DNA from: Ehretia macrophylla
Lineage: Eukaryota; Streptophyta; Magnoliopsida; Boraginales; Ehretiaceae
Reading direction: 5' to 3'
Assembly (NCBI GenBank): GCA_037974665.1
Contig: CM075771.1
Span: 17,085,425 to 17,149,424, forward strand
DNA length: 64,000 bases
Shown here: positions 23,293 through 35,000 of the stretch, piece after piece
Layout: each line of letters starts with the position of its first letter
How positions within the stretch are numbered: position 1 is the stretch's first letter
Translations under genes and position numbers: made by a program
Notes under the pieces: generated by a model
What the model saw: the letters and a program-made list of their open reading frames with translations, nothing else
Database searches by the model: none
Told to the model about the DNA's origin: nothing

Positions 23293-26200
23293 AAAATAGG
23301 TACAGCCTAGTAGGCTAGCAACCCCCATCGTAGAGCTCTCGGAGAGCTTTACAACGGTATGTTGTACGCTGCGTAACTCCTTACGGATCAAAAGTTATGG
23401 GTACTGGAGCGACGGAGACCTGGTCCTAAGCCCCACGCCCTCGGTTTGCGGGCCCAGCCTCTACGTGAAGAGAAGTTGTCTTGCACAAGGTGCCATGGGA
23501 TTCGGTAATAGAAATATAATGGATTAGTTTGTCATCCTTTTTGCGGCTCACGACTTACGATCTGGGACGGAAAAACAGCGCAAATGAAGAAAAGTGTCCC
23601 AAAATTGATGAAAACGTTCGAGTTTCAGCTCCGAAAATAGGTGCAGCCAAGAAAACTTGCTTCCCCCATCGTAGAGCTCTCAGAGAGCTTTTCAACGTTA
23701 TGTTGTGCGCCGCATAACTCCTTTCGGATCAAAAGTTATGGGCACTTGAGCGACGGAGACCTGGTTCCAAGCCCTACGCCCTCGCTTTGTGCGCCTAGCC
23801 TCTACGTGAAGCGAAATTGTCTTGCCCAAGGTGTTGTGGGATTCGGTAATATAAATGTGATGGATTAGGTTGTCATTCTTTTCGCGGCTCACGACGTACG
23901 ATCGGGGACGGAAAAACAGGGCAAAAGAAGAAAAGTGTCCCGAAATTGATGAAAACGTTCAATTTTGGGCTCCGAAAATAGGCAACACCGAGCAAGCTTG
24001 TTGCCCCCGTCGTAGAGCTCTCGGAGAGCTTTCCAATGGTATGCTGTGCGCTGCGTAACTCCTTACGGATCAAAAGTTATGGGCACCGAAGCGACGGAGA
24101 CCTGGTCCTAAGCCCCACGCCCTCGGTTTGCGGCCGCAGCCTCTACAGGAAGCGAAGTTTCTTGCCCACGGTGGCATGTGATTTAGTAATAAGAAATGTC
24201 ATGGATTAGGTTCTCGTCCTTTTAGAGGCTCACGACGTACGATCCAGGACAGAAAAACAGCGCAAAAGAAGAAAAGTGTCCCGAAACTGATAAAAATGTT
24301 CGATTTTGCGCTCCGAAAATAGGCACAGCCAAGAAGGGGTACTGCCCCCATTGTAGAGCTCTCGGGAAGCTTTCCAACGGTATGTTGTGCTCCGCGTAAC
24401 TCTTTACGGATCAAAAGTTATGTGCACCGGAGTGACGGAGACCTGCTCCTAAGCCCCACGCTCTCGGTTTGCGGGCCCAACCTCTACGTGAAGCAAAGTT
24501 GTCTTGCCCAAGGTGGCGTGGGATTCGGTAATAGAAATGCGATGGATTAGATTGTCGCCCTTTTCGAGGCTAATGACGTATGATCCGTGATGGAAAAACA
24601 GCGCAAAAGAAGAAAAGTGTCCCAAAACTGATGAAAACCTTCGATTTTGGGCTCCGAAAATAGGCGCACCCTAGCAAGCTTGTTGCCCCCGTCGTAGAGC
24701 TCTTGAAGAGCTTTCTAACGGTATGCTTTGTACTAAGTAACTCCATACGGATCAAAATTGATAGGCACCGGAGCGACGGAGACCTGGTCCTAAGCCCTAC
24801 GCCCTAGGTTTGCGGGCCCATCCTCTACATGAAGCAAAGTTGTCTTGCCCAAGGTGCCGTTCGGTAATAGAAATATGATGGATTAGGTTGTCGTCCTTTT
24901 CACGGTTCACGACGTACGATCTGGGACGGAAAAACAGCGCAAAAGAAGAAAAGTGTCCCGAAACTGATGAAAACGTTCGATTTTGGGCTCTGAAAAGTAG
25001 GCTTGGTTCCTCTGTCGTAGAGCTCTTGGAGAGCTTTCCAACGGTATGCTGTGTGCCGCGTAGTTCCTTACGGATAAAAAGTTATGGGCATCGGAGCGAT
25101 GGAGACCTGGTCCAAAGCCCCACGCCCTCGGTTTGCAGCCCCAACCTCTATGGGAAGAAAAGTTGTCTTGCCCAAGGTGGCATGGGATTTGGCAATAGAA
25201 ATGGGATGGATTAGGTTGACGTCCTTTTCGGGGCTCACGATGTACGATCTAGGACGAAAAAACTACGCAAAAGAAGAAAAGTGTCCCAAAACTGATGAAA
25301 ACGTTCAATTTGGAGCTCCAAAAACAGGCGCTGCCCCCATCGTAGAGCTTTCGGAGAGCTTTCTAACGGTATCCTGTGCGCCGTATAACTCCCTACAGAT
25401 CAAAAGTTATGGGCACCGGAGCGACGGAGACCTGGTCCAAAGCCCCACGCACACGGTTTGCGGACGCAGCCTCTACGGGAAACGAAGTTTCTTGCCCACG
25501 GTAGCATGGGATTTAGTAATAGAAATGTGATGGATTAGGTCATCGTTCTTTTTGCGGCTTATGACGTACGATCCAGGACAGAAAAACAGCGCAAAAGAAG
25601 AAAAGTGTCCCAAAATTGATGAAAACGTTCAATTTTGGGTTCGGAAAACAGGCGCAATAGAGCAGGCTTGCTGCCCCCTTCGTAGAGCTCTTGGAGAGCT
25701 TTCCAACGGTATGTTGTGCGCCGCGTAACTCCTTACGGATCAAAAGTTATAGGCACCGGAGCCATGGAGACCTAGTCCCAAGCCCCACACCCTCGGTTTG
25801 CAGGCCCAGCCTCTAAGTGAAGCGAAGTTGTCTTGCCCAAGGTAGCGTGGGATTCGGTAGTCGAAATGTGCTGGATTAGGTTGTCGTCCTTTCCGCGGCA
25901 CACGACGTACGATCCGGGAGGGAAAAACAGCGCAAAAGAAGAAAAGTGTCCAGAAACTTATGAAAACGTTCGATTTTGGGCTCTGAAAACTTGCGCATCC
26001 GAACAGGCTTGCTAGCCCCGACGTAGAGCTCTCGGAGAGCATTCCAACGGTATGCTGTGTGCCGCGTAATTCTTTACAGATCAAAAGTTATGGGCATCGG
26101 AGCGACGAAGACCTGGTCTTAAGCCCCACGCCCTCGGTTTACTGGCCCAGCCTCTACGTGAGGCAAAGTTGTCTTGCCCAAGGTTGCGTGGGATTCGGTA

Positions 26201-29200
26201 ATAGAAATGTGATGGATTCGGTTGTCGTCCTTTTCGCGGCACACGACGTACGATTCGGGATAAAAAAATAGCGCAAAAGAAGAAAAATGTCCCGAAACTA
26301 ATTAAAATGTTCGATTTTGGTATCCAAAAATAGGCGCAGCCAAGTAAGTTTGCTGCCCCCATCGTAGAGCTCTCGGAGAGCTTTCTAACGGTATACGGCG
26401 CGGCGTGTAACTCCTTACGGATCAAAAGTTATGGGCACCAAAGTGACGGAAACCTGGTCCTAAGCCCAACGCCCTCGGTTTGCGGGCCCAACCTATACGT
26501 GAAGTGAAGTTGTCTTGCCCAAGGTTGCGTGGGATTCGGTAATAGAAATGTGATGGATTAGTTTGTCGTCCATTTTGCGACTGACGACATTCGATCTGTG
26601 ACGGAAAAAGAGCGCAAAGGAAAAAAAGTGTACCGAAGCAGATGAAAACATTCGATTTTGGGCTCCGAAAATAGGCGCAACCGAGCAAGCTTGTTGCCTC
26701 CATCGTAGAGCTCTCGGAGAGCTTTCCAACAGTATGTTGTGCACCGCGTAACTTCTTACTGATCAAAGGTTATGGGCACCGGAGCGAGGAAGACCTGGTC
26801 CTAAGCCCACGGCCTCGGTTTGCGGGCCCAGCCTCTACGTGAAGCGAAGTTGTCTTACCCAAGGGGCCATGGGATTCGGTAATATAAATGTGATGGATTC
26901 GGTTGTCGTCGATTTCGCGGCTCACGACGTACGATCCAGGACGGAAAAACAGCGCAAAAGAAGAAAAGTGTCCAGAAACTAATGAAAACGTTCAATTTTG
27001 GGCTCCGAAAATAGGCACAACTGAGCAAGCTTGCTACACGCGTCGTAGAGCTCTTAGAGAGCTTTCCAACTGTATGTTGTGCGCTGCGTAACTCCTTACG
27101 GATCAAAAGTTATGGGAACCGGAGCGACGTAGACCTGGTCCTAAGCCCCACGCCCTCGGTTTGTGGGCCCAGCCTCTACGTTAAGCGAAGTTGTGTTGCC
27201 CAAGGTGGCCTAGGATTCGTTAATAGAAATATGATGGATTAGGTTGTCGTCCTGTTTGCGGCTGACGACGTACGATCTGGGACAAAAAAACAGCGCAAAA
27301 GAAGAAAAGTGTCCCGAAACTGATGAAAACGTTTGATTTTGGGCTTCGAAAATAGGCGCAGCCAAGCAAGCTCAATGCCCCCGTCGTAGTGCTCTCAGAG
27401 AGCTTTCCAACAGTATGCTGTACGCCGCGTAACTCCTTACGGATCAAAAGTTATGGGAACTAAAGCGACGAAGACCAGGTCCTAAGCCCCACGCCCTCGG
27501 TTTGGGGGCCCAGCCTCTACATGAACCGAAGTTGTCTTACCCAAGGTGGAGTGGGATTCAGTAATAGAAATGTGATAGATTAGGTTGTCGTCCTTTTCGC
27601 GGTTCACAACATACGATCCGGGACAGAAAAACAGCGCAAAACAAGAAAAGTATCCCGAAACTAATGAAAACATTCGATTTTGGGCTCTGAAAACAGGCAC
27701 TGCCAAGCAAGCTTGTTGCCCCTATCGTAAAGCTCTCAGAGATCTTTTCAACGGTATGCTGTGTGCCACGTAACTCCATACGGATCAAAAGTTATAGGCA
27801 TCGGAGCCACGGAGACCTGGTCCTAAGCTCCATGCCCTCGGTTTGCGGGCCCAGCCTCTAAGTGAAGCGAAGTTGTTTTGCCCAAGGTAGCATGCGATTC
27901 GATAATAAAATATGCTGGATTAGGTTGTTGTCCTTTCCGTGGCACACGACATACGATCCGGGAGGGAAAAACAGCATAAAAGAAGAAAAGTGTCCAGAAA
28001 CTGAAGAAAACATTCAATTTTGGGATCTGAAAAATTGCGCATCGGAGCAGGCTTGCTGGCCTCGACGTAGAACTCTCGGAGATATTTCCAACGGTATGCT
28101 GTGCATCGCGTAACTCCTTGCGGATCAAATTTTATGGGCACCAGAGCAACGGATAACTGGTCACTTGCCCCACGCCCTCTGTTTGCAGGCCCAGCCTCTA
28201 CGTGAAGTGAAGTTGTCTTGCCCAAGGTGTCCTGTGATTCTGTAATAGAAATGTGATGGATTCGGTTGTCGTCCTTTCTGAGGCTCACAACGTACTATCC
28301 GGGACAGAAAAATAGCGCAAAAGATGAAAAGTGCCCCGAAATTGATGAAAATATTATATTTTGGGCTCCGAAAATAAGCGCAGCCAAGCATGCTTGCTGT
28401 CCCAATGGTAGAGCTCTCGAAGAGCTTTCCAACGGTATACTATCCGCTGCATAACTCCTTACGGATCAAAAGTAATGGGCACCAGAGCGACGGAGACCTG
28501 GTCCTAAGCCCAACGCCCTCGGTTTGCGGGCCCAGCCTCAACGTGAAGCGAAGTTATCTTGCCCCAGGTGTCGTTCAGTAATAGAAATGTGATGGATTAG
28601 GTTGTCATCCTTTTCGCAGCTGACGACATACGATCTGTGATGGAAAAAGAGCGCAAAGGAAAAAAAGTGTACCGAAATAGATGAAAACATTCGATTTTGA
28701 GCTCAGAAAATAGGTGCAATCGAGCAAGCTTGCTGCCCACGTTGTAGAGCTCTCGGAGAGCTTTCTAACGGTATGATGTGCGCCACGTAACTTCTTACGG
28801 ATCAAAAGTTATGGGCAACGGAGCGACGGATACCTGGTCACAAGCCCCACGCCCCCTGTTTAAGGGCCCAGCCTCTACGTTAAACGAAGTTGTCTTGCCC
28901 AAGGTACCGTGGGATTCGGTAATAGAAATGTGATGGATTAGGTTGTCGTCCTTTTCGCGGCTCACGACATACGATCCATGACGGAAAAACATCACAGAAG
29001 AAGAAAAGTGTCCCGAAATTGATGAAAATGTTCAATTTTGGGCATTGAAAATAGGCACAGCCGAGAAGGCTTGCTGACCTTCTCGTAGAGCTATCAGAGA
29101 GCTTTCCAAAGGTATGCTGTACGTCGCGTAACTCCTTACGGATCAAAAGTTATGGGCACCGGAGCGACGGAGACCTGGTCCTAAGCCCTACGCCCTCGGT

Positions 29201-29525
29201 TTGCGGGCCCAGCCTCTACGTTAGGCGAAGTTGTATTGCCCAAGGTGGCCTAGGATTCGGTAATAGAACTGTGATGGATTAAGTTATCGTCCTCTTCGCG
29301 GTTCACGACGTACGATATGGGATGGAATAACAGCGCAAAAAAGAAAAGTGTCCCGAGACTAATGAAAACGTTTGATTTTGGGCTCCAAAAATAGGCGCAG
29401 CCGAGCAAGCTTGTTTCCCACGTCGTAGAGCTCTCGGAGAGCTTTCAAACAATATACTGTACGCCGCGTAACTCCTTACGGATCAAAAGTTATAGGCACC
29501 GGAGCGACGGAGACCTGGTCCTAAG
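23293..29525 (+). repeat. 341-bp satellite, block 3 (about 18 monomers)
   Basis: Same monomer and strand as the other blocks. From about 25.7 kb onward the monomers follow a six-unit order that continues beyond the family A solo LTR into block 4. The last five bases, ctaag, form the left target duplication of that LTR. Confidence 0.95.
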
Positions 29526-30523
29526 TGTCACGCCCCGACCCAACCCCCAAGCTAAAGGTTAAGTCCGGACCCGACACACGGACAGAGTCTCCCCTGTACC
29601 GTGGACATTCTAAAAACCTGTAAACGCTTAAACAAGGTCCCAATAACACATACAAGCTTTTCTTAATTAAACAATAAAGCTATAAGGCCATCCGAGCCTT
29701 ATAGTACACAATATCTCCAAAACACACAAGCATGCGAGAACTGGTTGTCAGCATAGTCTTATAATCATAACATTCTAGGAAATCAATAAAACAACTTAAG
29801 GGATAAAGCATTCTACATCAACCATCCACTCCCAAGTATGCAAGGAAATAAGGCAAGAAATAAAAGTTATTACAGTTCATAGACTTTCAAAGCCACAACC
29901 CAACCAACTAATCTTCGACTTATACAACAAGCATATACATAGCCCTTGGGCTACAAAATAGTACATAAAGTAATCAGATGAGTCTTCCACATAGCAGCAA
30001 AATCATTAACCACCTCAAGTTATCAGACACAGCAACTAAGGTAAAGGCTCGATCTGAACTTCTTCTTCCTCAACTAAATCAACAAGCTGGGGATCACCCT
30101 CAGCGTCTCCTGAAACAGATATCAAGGTATGAGCAACCACTGTTGCCCAGTGAGGGATATAGTCCCGGGGCGTGCAATGCAACATATAATACAATTATAC
30201 AACAATAACACTTAGACAATTAAAGAAACAACGATAACTTAAATAACCATACATTTAAAAGGATACGTTTCAACAATCCCCTATACACCAATCTTCACTG
30301 GTCTTCAATCACGATCCACGAACCACGAGCACGATCACGATGAGCCGGCATAACCCCAATCACTCCAGTGGGTGTACTCCGGATGTACCCCGAATCCTAC
30401 GACCCAACATCCCCTGGCAATCTCCGGACCAGGCGAATGAGGGAATAGGGTACGGAGTTTGAATATCCACCGGCAAGCCCTCTGCCGCCCAGCCGATATT
30501 CAACACATCCGCCCCTGACACTA

Positions 30524-30537
30524 TGGTTGCGCAACCA
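30524..30537. other. 14-bp perfect palindrome, family A version
   Basis: tggttgcgcaacca is self-complementary. Family B has aaggttgcaacctt at the same place (for example 324-337), followed in both families by tatgcaatgcac. The outer and central bases differ in ways that keep the symmetry. Confidence 0.75.
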
Positions 30538-30596
30538 CTATGCAATGCACTTAACAATGGCAAGTTAATAACAATAATATAAGCATTAACACATAT

Positions 30597-30622
30597 GAGG
30601 ATCAACAAAGTAGGTTGACCTC
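30597..30622. other. Conserved stem-loop, family A version
   Basis: The arms gagg and tcaac pair with gttga and cctc, leaving one bulged a and a loop aaagtag. Compared with family B the helix has gained a t-a pair at the inner stem and lost a g-c pair at its base. It can form on either strand. Confidence 0.65.
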
Positions 30623-32012
30623 GTTGCAATTAGGATAAAAGCAAATATAGAAGCTAATAAGCAGTTTACAAATGAACTTATACCAAATAAGCATAGAATC
30701 ATTCCAAAAGCTCCAAATCAATTTAAAATCACATATAAACACTCAAGAAGTCCTGACATGGGTTTAGAAGTGTGAGACAAACGAAATTGCACTTAAACCC
30801 CTTTATTTTACCTACTATTTTTCTTCCAAACCAAAGTTAATGATTTCATTTTCAAAGGAAACTCTCCCAACCTTCTAACTAACCCTCGAGGTACCCTCTC
30901 AACCCTCTAACTCATTCAAATGCACGCGTTTACCCCGAAAGCCCCAATTTCCCTCTTTTGGCTTTAAACTACACCTACATTGTCCGGGCTTCAAACAAGG
31001 GATATCAAGGCATCTATAGCACCTAGGTAGCCTAAGGATACTAGAATTGAAGCCCGAGTCCACCCGGATTCGCATTAACCCCAAAAGCCCCAACTTAAAG
31101 TCGGCTATTTTCCATTTTTAGGCGATTTAAGGGCAATGCAAGTGTACGGGGCTATTTAATTATCTTCACTAGTACCTAAGGAATCAATTAGAAGCATTAA
31201 TTCAAGCCAATTCGAGCAATTACACAAAACCCTAGAAAAACGTCACTATTCACCCTAAAAATCAAACTAACGATTCTAACCGTTTAAATTGCGAAACGAC
31301 GGTTCAAAAGTGTTCTCTAGCATTCATATAGATAGTATATTAGCATAGATAACAATTACAATGGCATATAATCATATTTTCAACAAATCAATAAATGAGC
31401 AACTATTTAAAAATGCAAAAACAAGTCGTGAAATCCCTCACCACTACGCGTAGGAGCACCTAGGAACCTTGCAAACACCCTACACTAGTTGCTCAAGGCT
31501 TGGCTTGGCTTGAATTGAAGAGTTGAAGATGAAAAAATTCTCCCAAGTGCAAGGAGGGGCTGTCGGGTTTGGGCTGCTGTTTTCAGCTTTCTATTTTTTT
31601 TTTCTTTTGCATTTTATGAGTTTAGGTGATATATAAAAGGGTTAAGTTATGGTGGGGTCAATTGGGTGCTTAATTGATCTAATAAAATGTGCGTAGTAAG
31701 CTTTAAAACGAGCTTAGATGGTAAAATATATGCTAGCTAATTAATTACCTAAGTTAGTTACGTAACACTATTCACTTGACTTCTAAAATTATTTTCTAAA
31801 CGAGCCCTCCTAACGCCTTTAGCTCAAATGCACATTTTTCCCACTACTTTTACAATTAATATGATTTAATAAAAATGCTAATTAATTAATAGAAGACAGT
31901 TTAGAAATGGAATGAATAGTAACCCAAGAAGGCAGTCATTAATTCACAGATGGAAATGCGTAAACACAGATGCAACAGTAATTAAGTGCATGGCTAAATC
32001 TCGGGCGTCACA

Positions 32013-35000
32013 CTAAGCCCCACGCCCTCGGTTTGCGGTCCCATCCTCTACGTGAAGCGAATTTGTCTTGCATAAGGTGCCGTGGGATTCAGTAATAGAA
32101 ATATGTTGGATTAGGATGTCGTCCTTTATGCGGCTCACGACGTACGATACGAGACGGAAAAACTGCGCAAAAGAAGAAAATTATCCCCAAAGTAATGAAA
32201 ACATTCGATTTTGGGCTCCGAAAACAGGCTCCGCCGAGCAAGCTTGCTGCTCTGTAGTAGAGTTCTCGGAGAGCTTTCCAATGGTATGTTGTGCGCCGTG
32301 TAACTCCTTACGGAGCAAAAGTTATGGACACCGGAGCCATGGAGACCTGGTCCTAAGCCCCATGCCCTCGATTTGCGGGCCCAGCCTCTAAGTGAAGCGA
32401 AGTCGTCTTGCCCAAGGTAGCATGGGATTCGGTAATAGAAATGTGCTGGATTAGGTTGTTGTCCTTTTAGCGGCACACAACGTACGATCCGGGAGGGAAA
32501 AACAGCGCAAAAGAAGAAAAGTGTCCAGAAATTGATGAAAACGTTCGATTTTGGGCTCTGAAAACTTGCGCATCCGAGCAGGCTTGCTGGCCCCGACGTA
32601 GATTCTCGGAGATCTTTCCCACGGTATGGTGTGCGCCACATAACTCCTTACAGATCAAAATTTATAGGCACCGGAGCAACGGAGACCTGGTCCTAAGCCC
32701 CACGCCCTCGGTTTGCGGGCCCAGTCTCTACATGAAGTGTAGTTGTCTTGCCTAAGATGGCTTGGGATTCGGTAATAGAAAAGTGATGGATTAGGTTGTC
32801 GCCCTTTTTTCGGCTCACGACTTACGATCCAGGACAGAAAAACATCGGAAAAGAAGAAAAGTGTCCCGAAACTGATGAAGACATTCAATTTTGGGCTCCG
32901 AATATAGGCACATGCAAGCATGTTTGCTGTCCCCATATATAGAGCTTTCTAACGGTATACTGTGTGCGGCGTAACTCCTTACGGATCAAAAGTTATAGGC
33001 ACTGGAGCGACGGATACCTGGTCACAAGCCCCACGCACTCGGTTTGCGGGCCCAGCCTTTATGTGAAGTGAAGTTGTCTTGCCCGAGGTGCCGTTCAGTA
33101 ATAGAAATGTGATGGATTAGGTTGTCGTCCTTTTCACAGCTGACGACATACGATCTGTGACGAAAAAAAAGCGCAAAGGAAAAAAAGTGTACCGAAGCAG
33201 ATGAAGACGTTCAATTTTGGGCTCTGAAAGTAGGCGCAACCGAGCAAGCTTGTTGTCCCCGTCGTAGAGCTCTCGGAGAGCTTTCCAACAGTATGCTGTG
33301 CGCCGCGTAACTTTTTACGGATCAAAAGTGACGGGCACTAGAGCGACGTAAAACCTGGCCCTAAGCCCCACGCCCTCGGTTTGCGGACGAGCCTCTACGT
33401 GACGTGAAGTTGTCTTGCCCAAGGTGGCATGCGATTCGATAATAGAAATGTGATGGTTTAGGTTGTCGTACTTTTTGCGGCTCACGACGTACGATCCAGG
33501 GTGAAAAAACATCGCAAAAGAATAAAAGTGTTCCGAAACTAATGAAAACATTTGATTTTGGGGTCCGAAAATAGGCATAGCCTAGCAGGCTTGCTGCCCC
33601 TCTCGTAGAGCTATCGAAGAGCTTTCCAACGGCATGCTGTGCGCCGCGTAACTCCTTACAAATCAAAAGTTATGGACACCGGAGTGACGGAGACCTGGTC
33701 CCAAGCCCTACGCCCTCGGTTTGCGGGCCCAGCCTCTACGTTAAGTGAAGTTATGTTGCCAAAGATGGCCTAGGATTCGGTAATAGAAATGTGATGGATT
33801 ATATTGTCGTCTTTTCCGGGGTTCATGACGTACGATCTGGGATGAAAAACCAGCGCAAAAGAAGAAAAGTTTTCCAAAACTGATGAAAACGTTCGATTTT
33901 GGTCTCCAAAAATAGGCGCAGCCGAGCAGGCTTGCTTCCCCCATCATAGAGCTCTTGGAGAGCTTTCCAACAGTATGCTGTACGTGGCATAACTCCTTAC
34001 GGATCAAAAGTTATGGGCACCGGAGCGATGGAGACCTGGTCACAAGCCCTACGCCCTCGGTTTGCTGGCCCAGCCTCTACGTGAAGAAAATTTGTCTTAC
34101 CCAAGGTGGCATAGGATTTGGTAATAGAAATGTGAAGGATTAGGTTGTCGTCCTTTTCGCGGCTCACGACGTACGATCCAGGTCAGAAAAATAGCTCAAA
34201 AGAAGAAAAGTGTCCTGAAACTGATGAAAACGTTCGATTTTGGGCTCCGAAAATAGGCGCGGTTGGGCAGGCTTTTTGCCCCCATCGTAGAGCTCTCGGA
34301 GAACTTTCCAACGGTATTCTGTGCGCCGTGTAACTCCTTACGGATCAAAAGTTATGGGCACCGGAGCGACGGAGACCGGTCCTAAGTCCCACGCCCTCGG
34401 TTTGCGGCCCCAGCCTCTACGGGAAGTGAAGTTTATTGCCCAAGGTGGCGTGAGATTTGGTAATAGAAATGTGATGGATTAGGTTGTCGTCCTTTTCGCG
34501 GCTCACGACGTACGATCCAAACAGGAAAAACAGCGCAAAAAAAGAAAAGTGTCCCGAAACAGATGAAAACATTAGATTTTGGGCTCCAAAAATAGGCACT
34601 GTTGGGCAGGCTTGCTGCCCCCGTTGTAGAGCTCTCAGAGAACTTTCCAACGGTATGCTGTGCTCCGATTAACTCCTTACGGATCAAAAGTTATGGGCAT
34701 CGGATCGACGGAGACCTGGTTCTAAGCCCCATGCCCTCGGTTTGTGGCCCCAGCCTCTACGGGATGAAAAGTTGTCTTGCCCAAGGTGGTGTGGGATTTG
34801 GTAATAGAAATGTGAAGGATTAGGTTGTCGTCCTTTTCGCGACTCACGACGTACGATCCGGGACGGAAAAATAGCGCAAAAGAAGAAAAGTATCCCGAAA
34901 CTGATGAAAATGTTCGATTTTCGGCTTTGAAAACAGGTGCAGCCAAGCAAACTTGTTGCCCCCATCATAGAGCTCTCGGAGAGCTTTCCAACAGTATGTT

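Larger units (their letters stand above)
29526..32012 (-). mobile_element. Family A solo LTR (2,487 bp) with perfect 5-bp target duplication
   Basis: It begins TGTCACGCCCC and ends GGGCGTCACA, a TG...CA pair with nearly matching inverted ends. It is flanked by ctaag at 29521-29525 and 32013-32017, and removing it restores the satellite phrase cctggtcctaagccccacg. There is no internal region, so it is a solo LTR. The block gtgtactccggatgtacccc and the following cggcaagccc, palindrome and stem-loop occur in the same order as in family B, so A and B are related families and this copy probably also reads on the minus strand. The perfect target duplication suggests it is younger than the B solo LTR at 6089. 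Confidence 0.93.
25740..33480 (+). repeat. Six-monomer higher-order repeat (about 2.04 kb), three copies, one split by an LTR
   Basis: Marker ttgcgcatc (replacing the usual ggcgcagcc) lies at 25991, 28035 and 32566. Marker ctgacgac lies at 26581, 28620 and 33140. Subtracting 2,492 bp for the inserted LTR plus its target duplication, successive spacings are 2,044 and 2,039 bp for the first marker and 2,039 and 2,028 bp for the second. Each is close to 6 x 341 = 2,046. Both markers appear again 6,120-6,121 bp later (38686, 39261), which is three more hexamer lengths. The outer limits given are approximate. Confidence 0.8.

Noticed and set aside
25740-26766. Three consecutive minus-strand frames of 114 codons overlapping by 4 bases, with similar frames in many other monomers
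   Set aside because: Each frame is one satellite monomer: 341 = 3 x 114 - 1, so a stop and a TTG meet at the same place in every unit and the frame shifts each time. The starts are TTG, not ATG, other frames of the same DNA are also open, and the sequence varies without favouring silent changes.
30899-31093. A 64-codon minus-strand frame in the family A LTR
   Set aside because: Short, within a solo LTR, with no recognisable motif.
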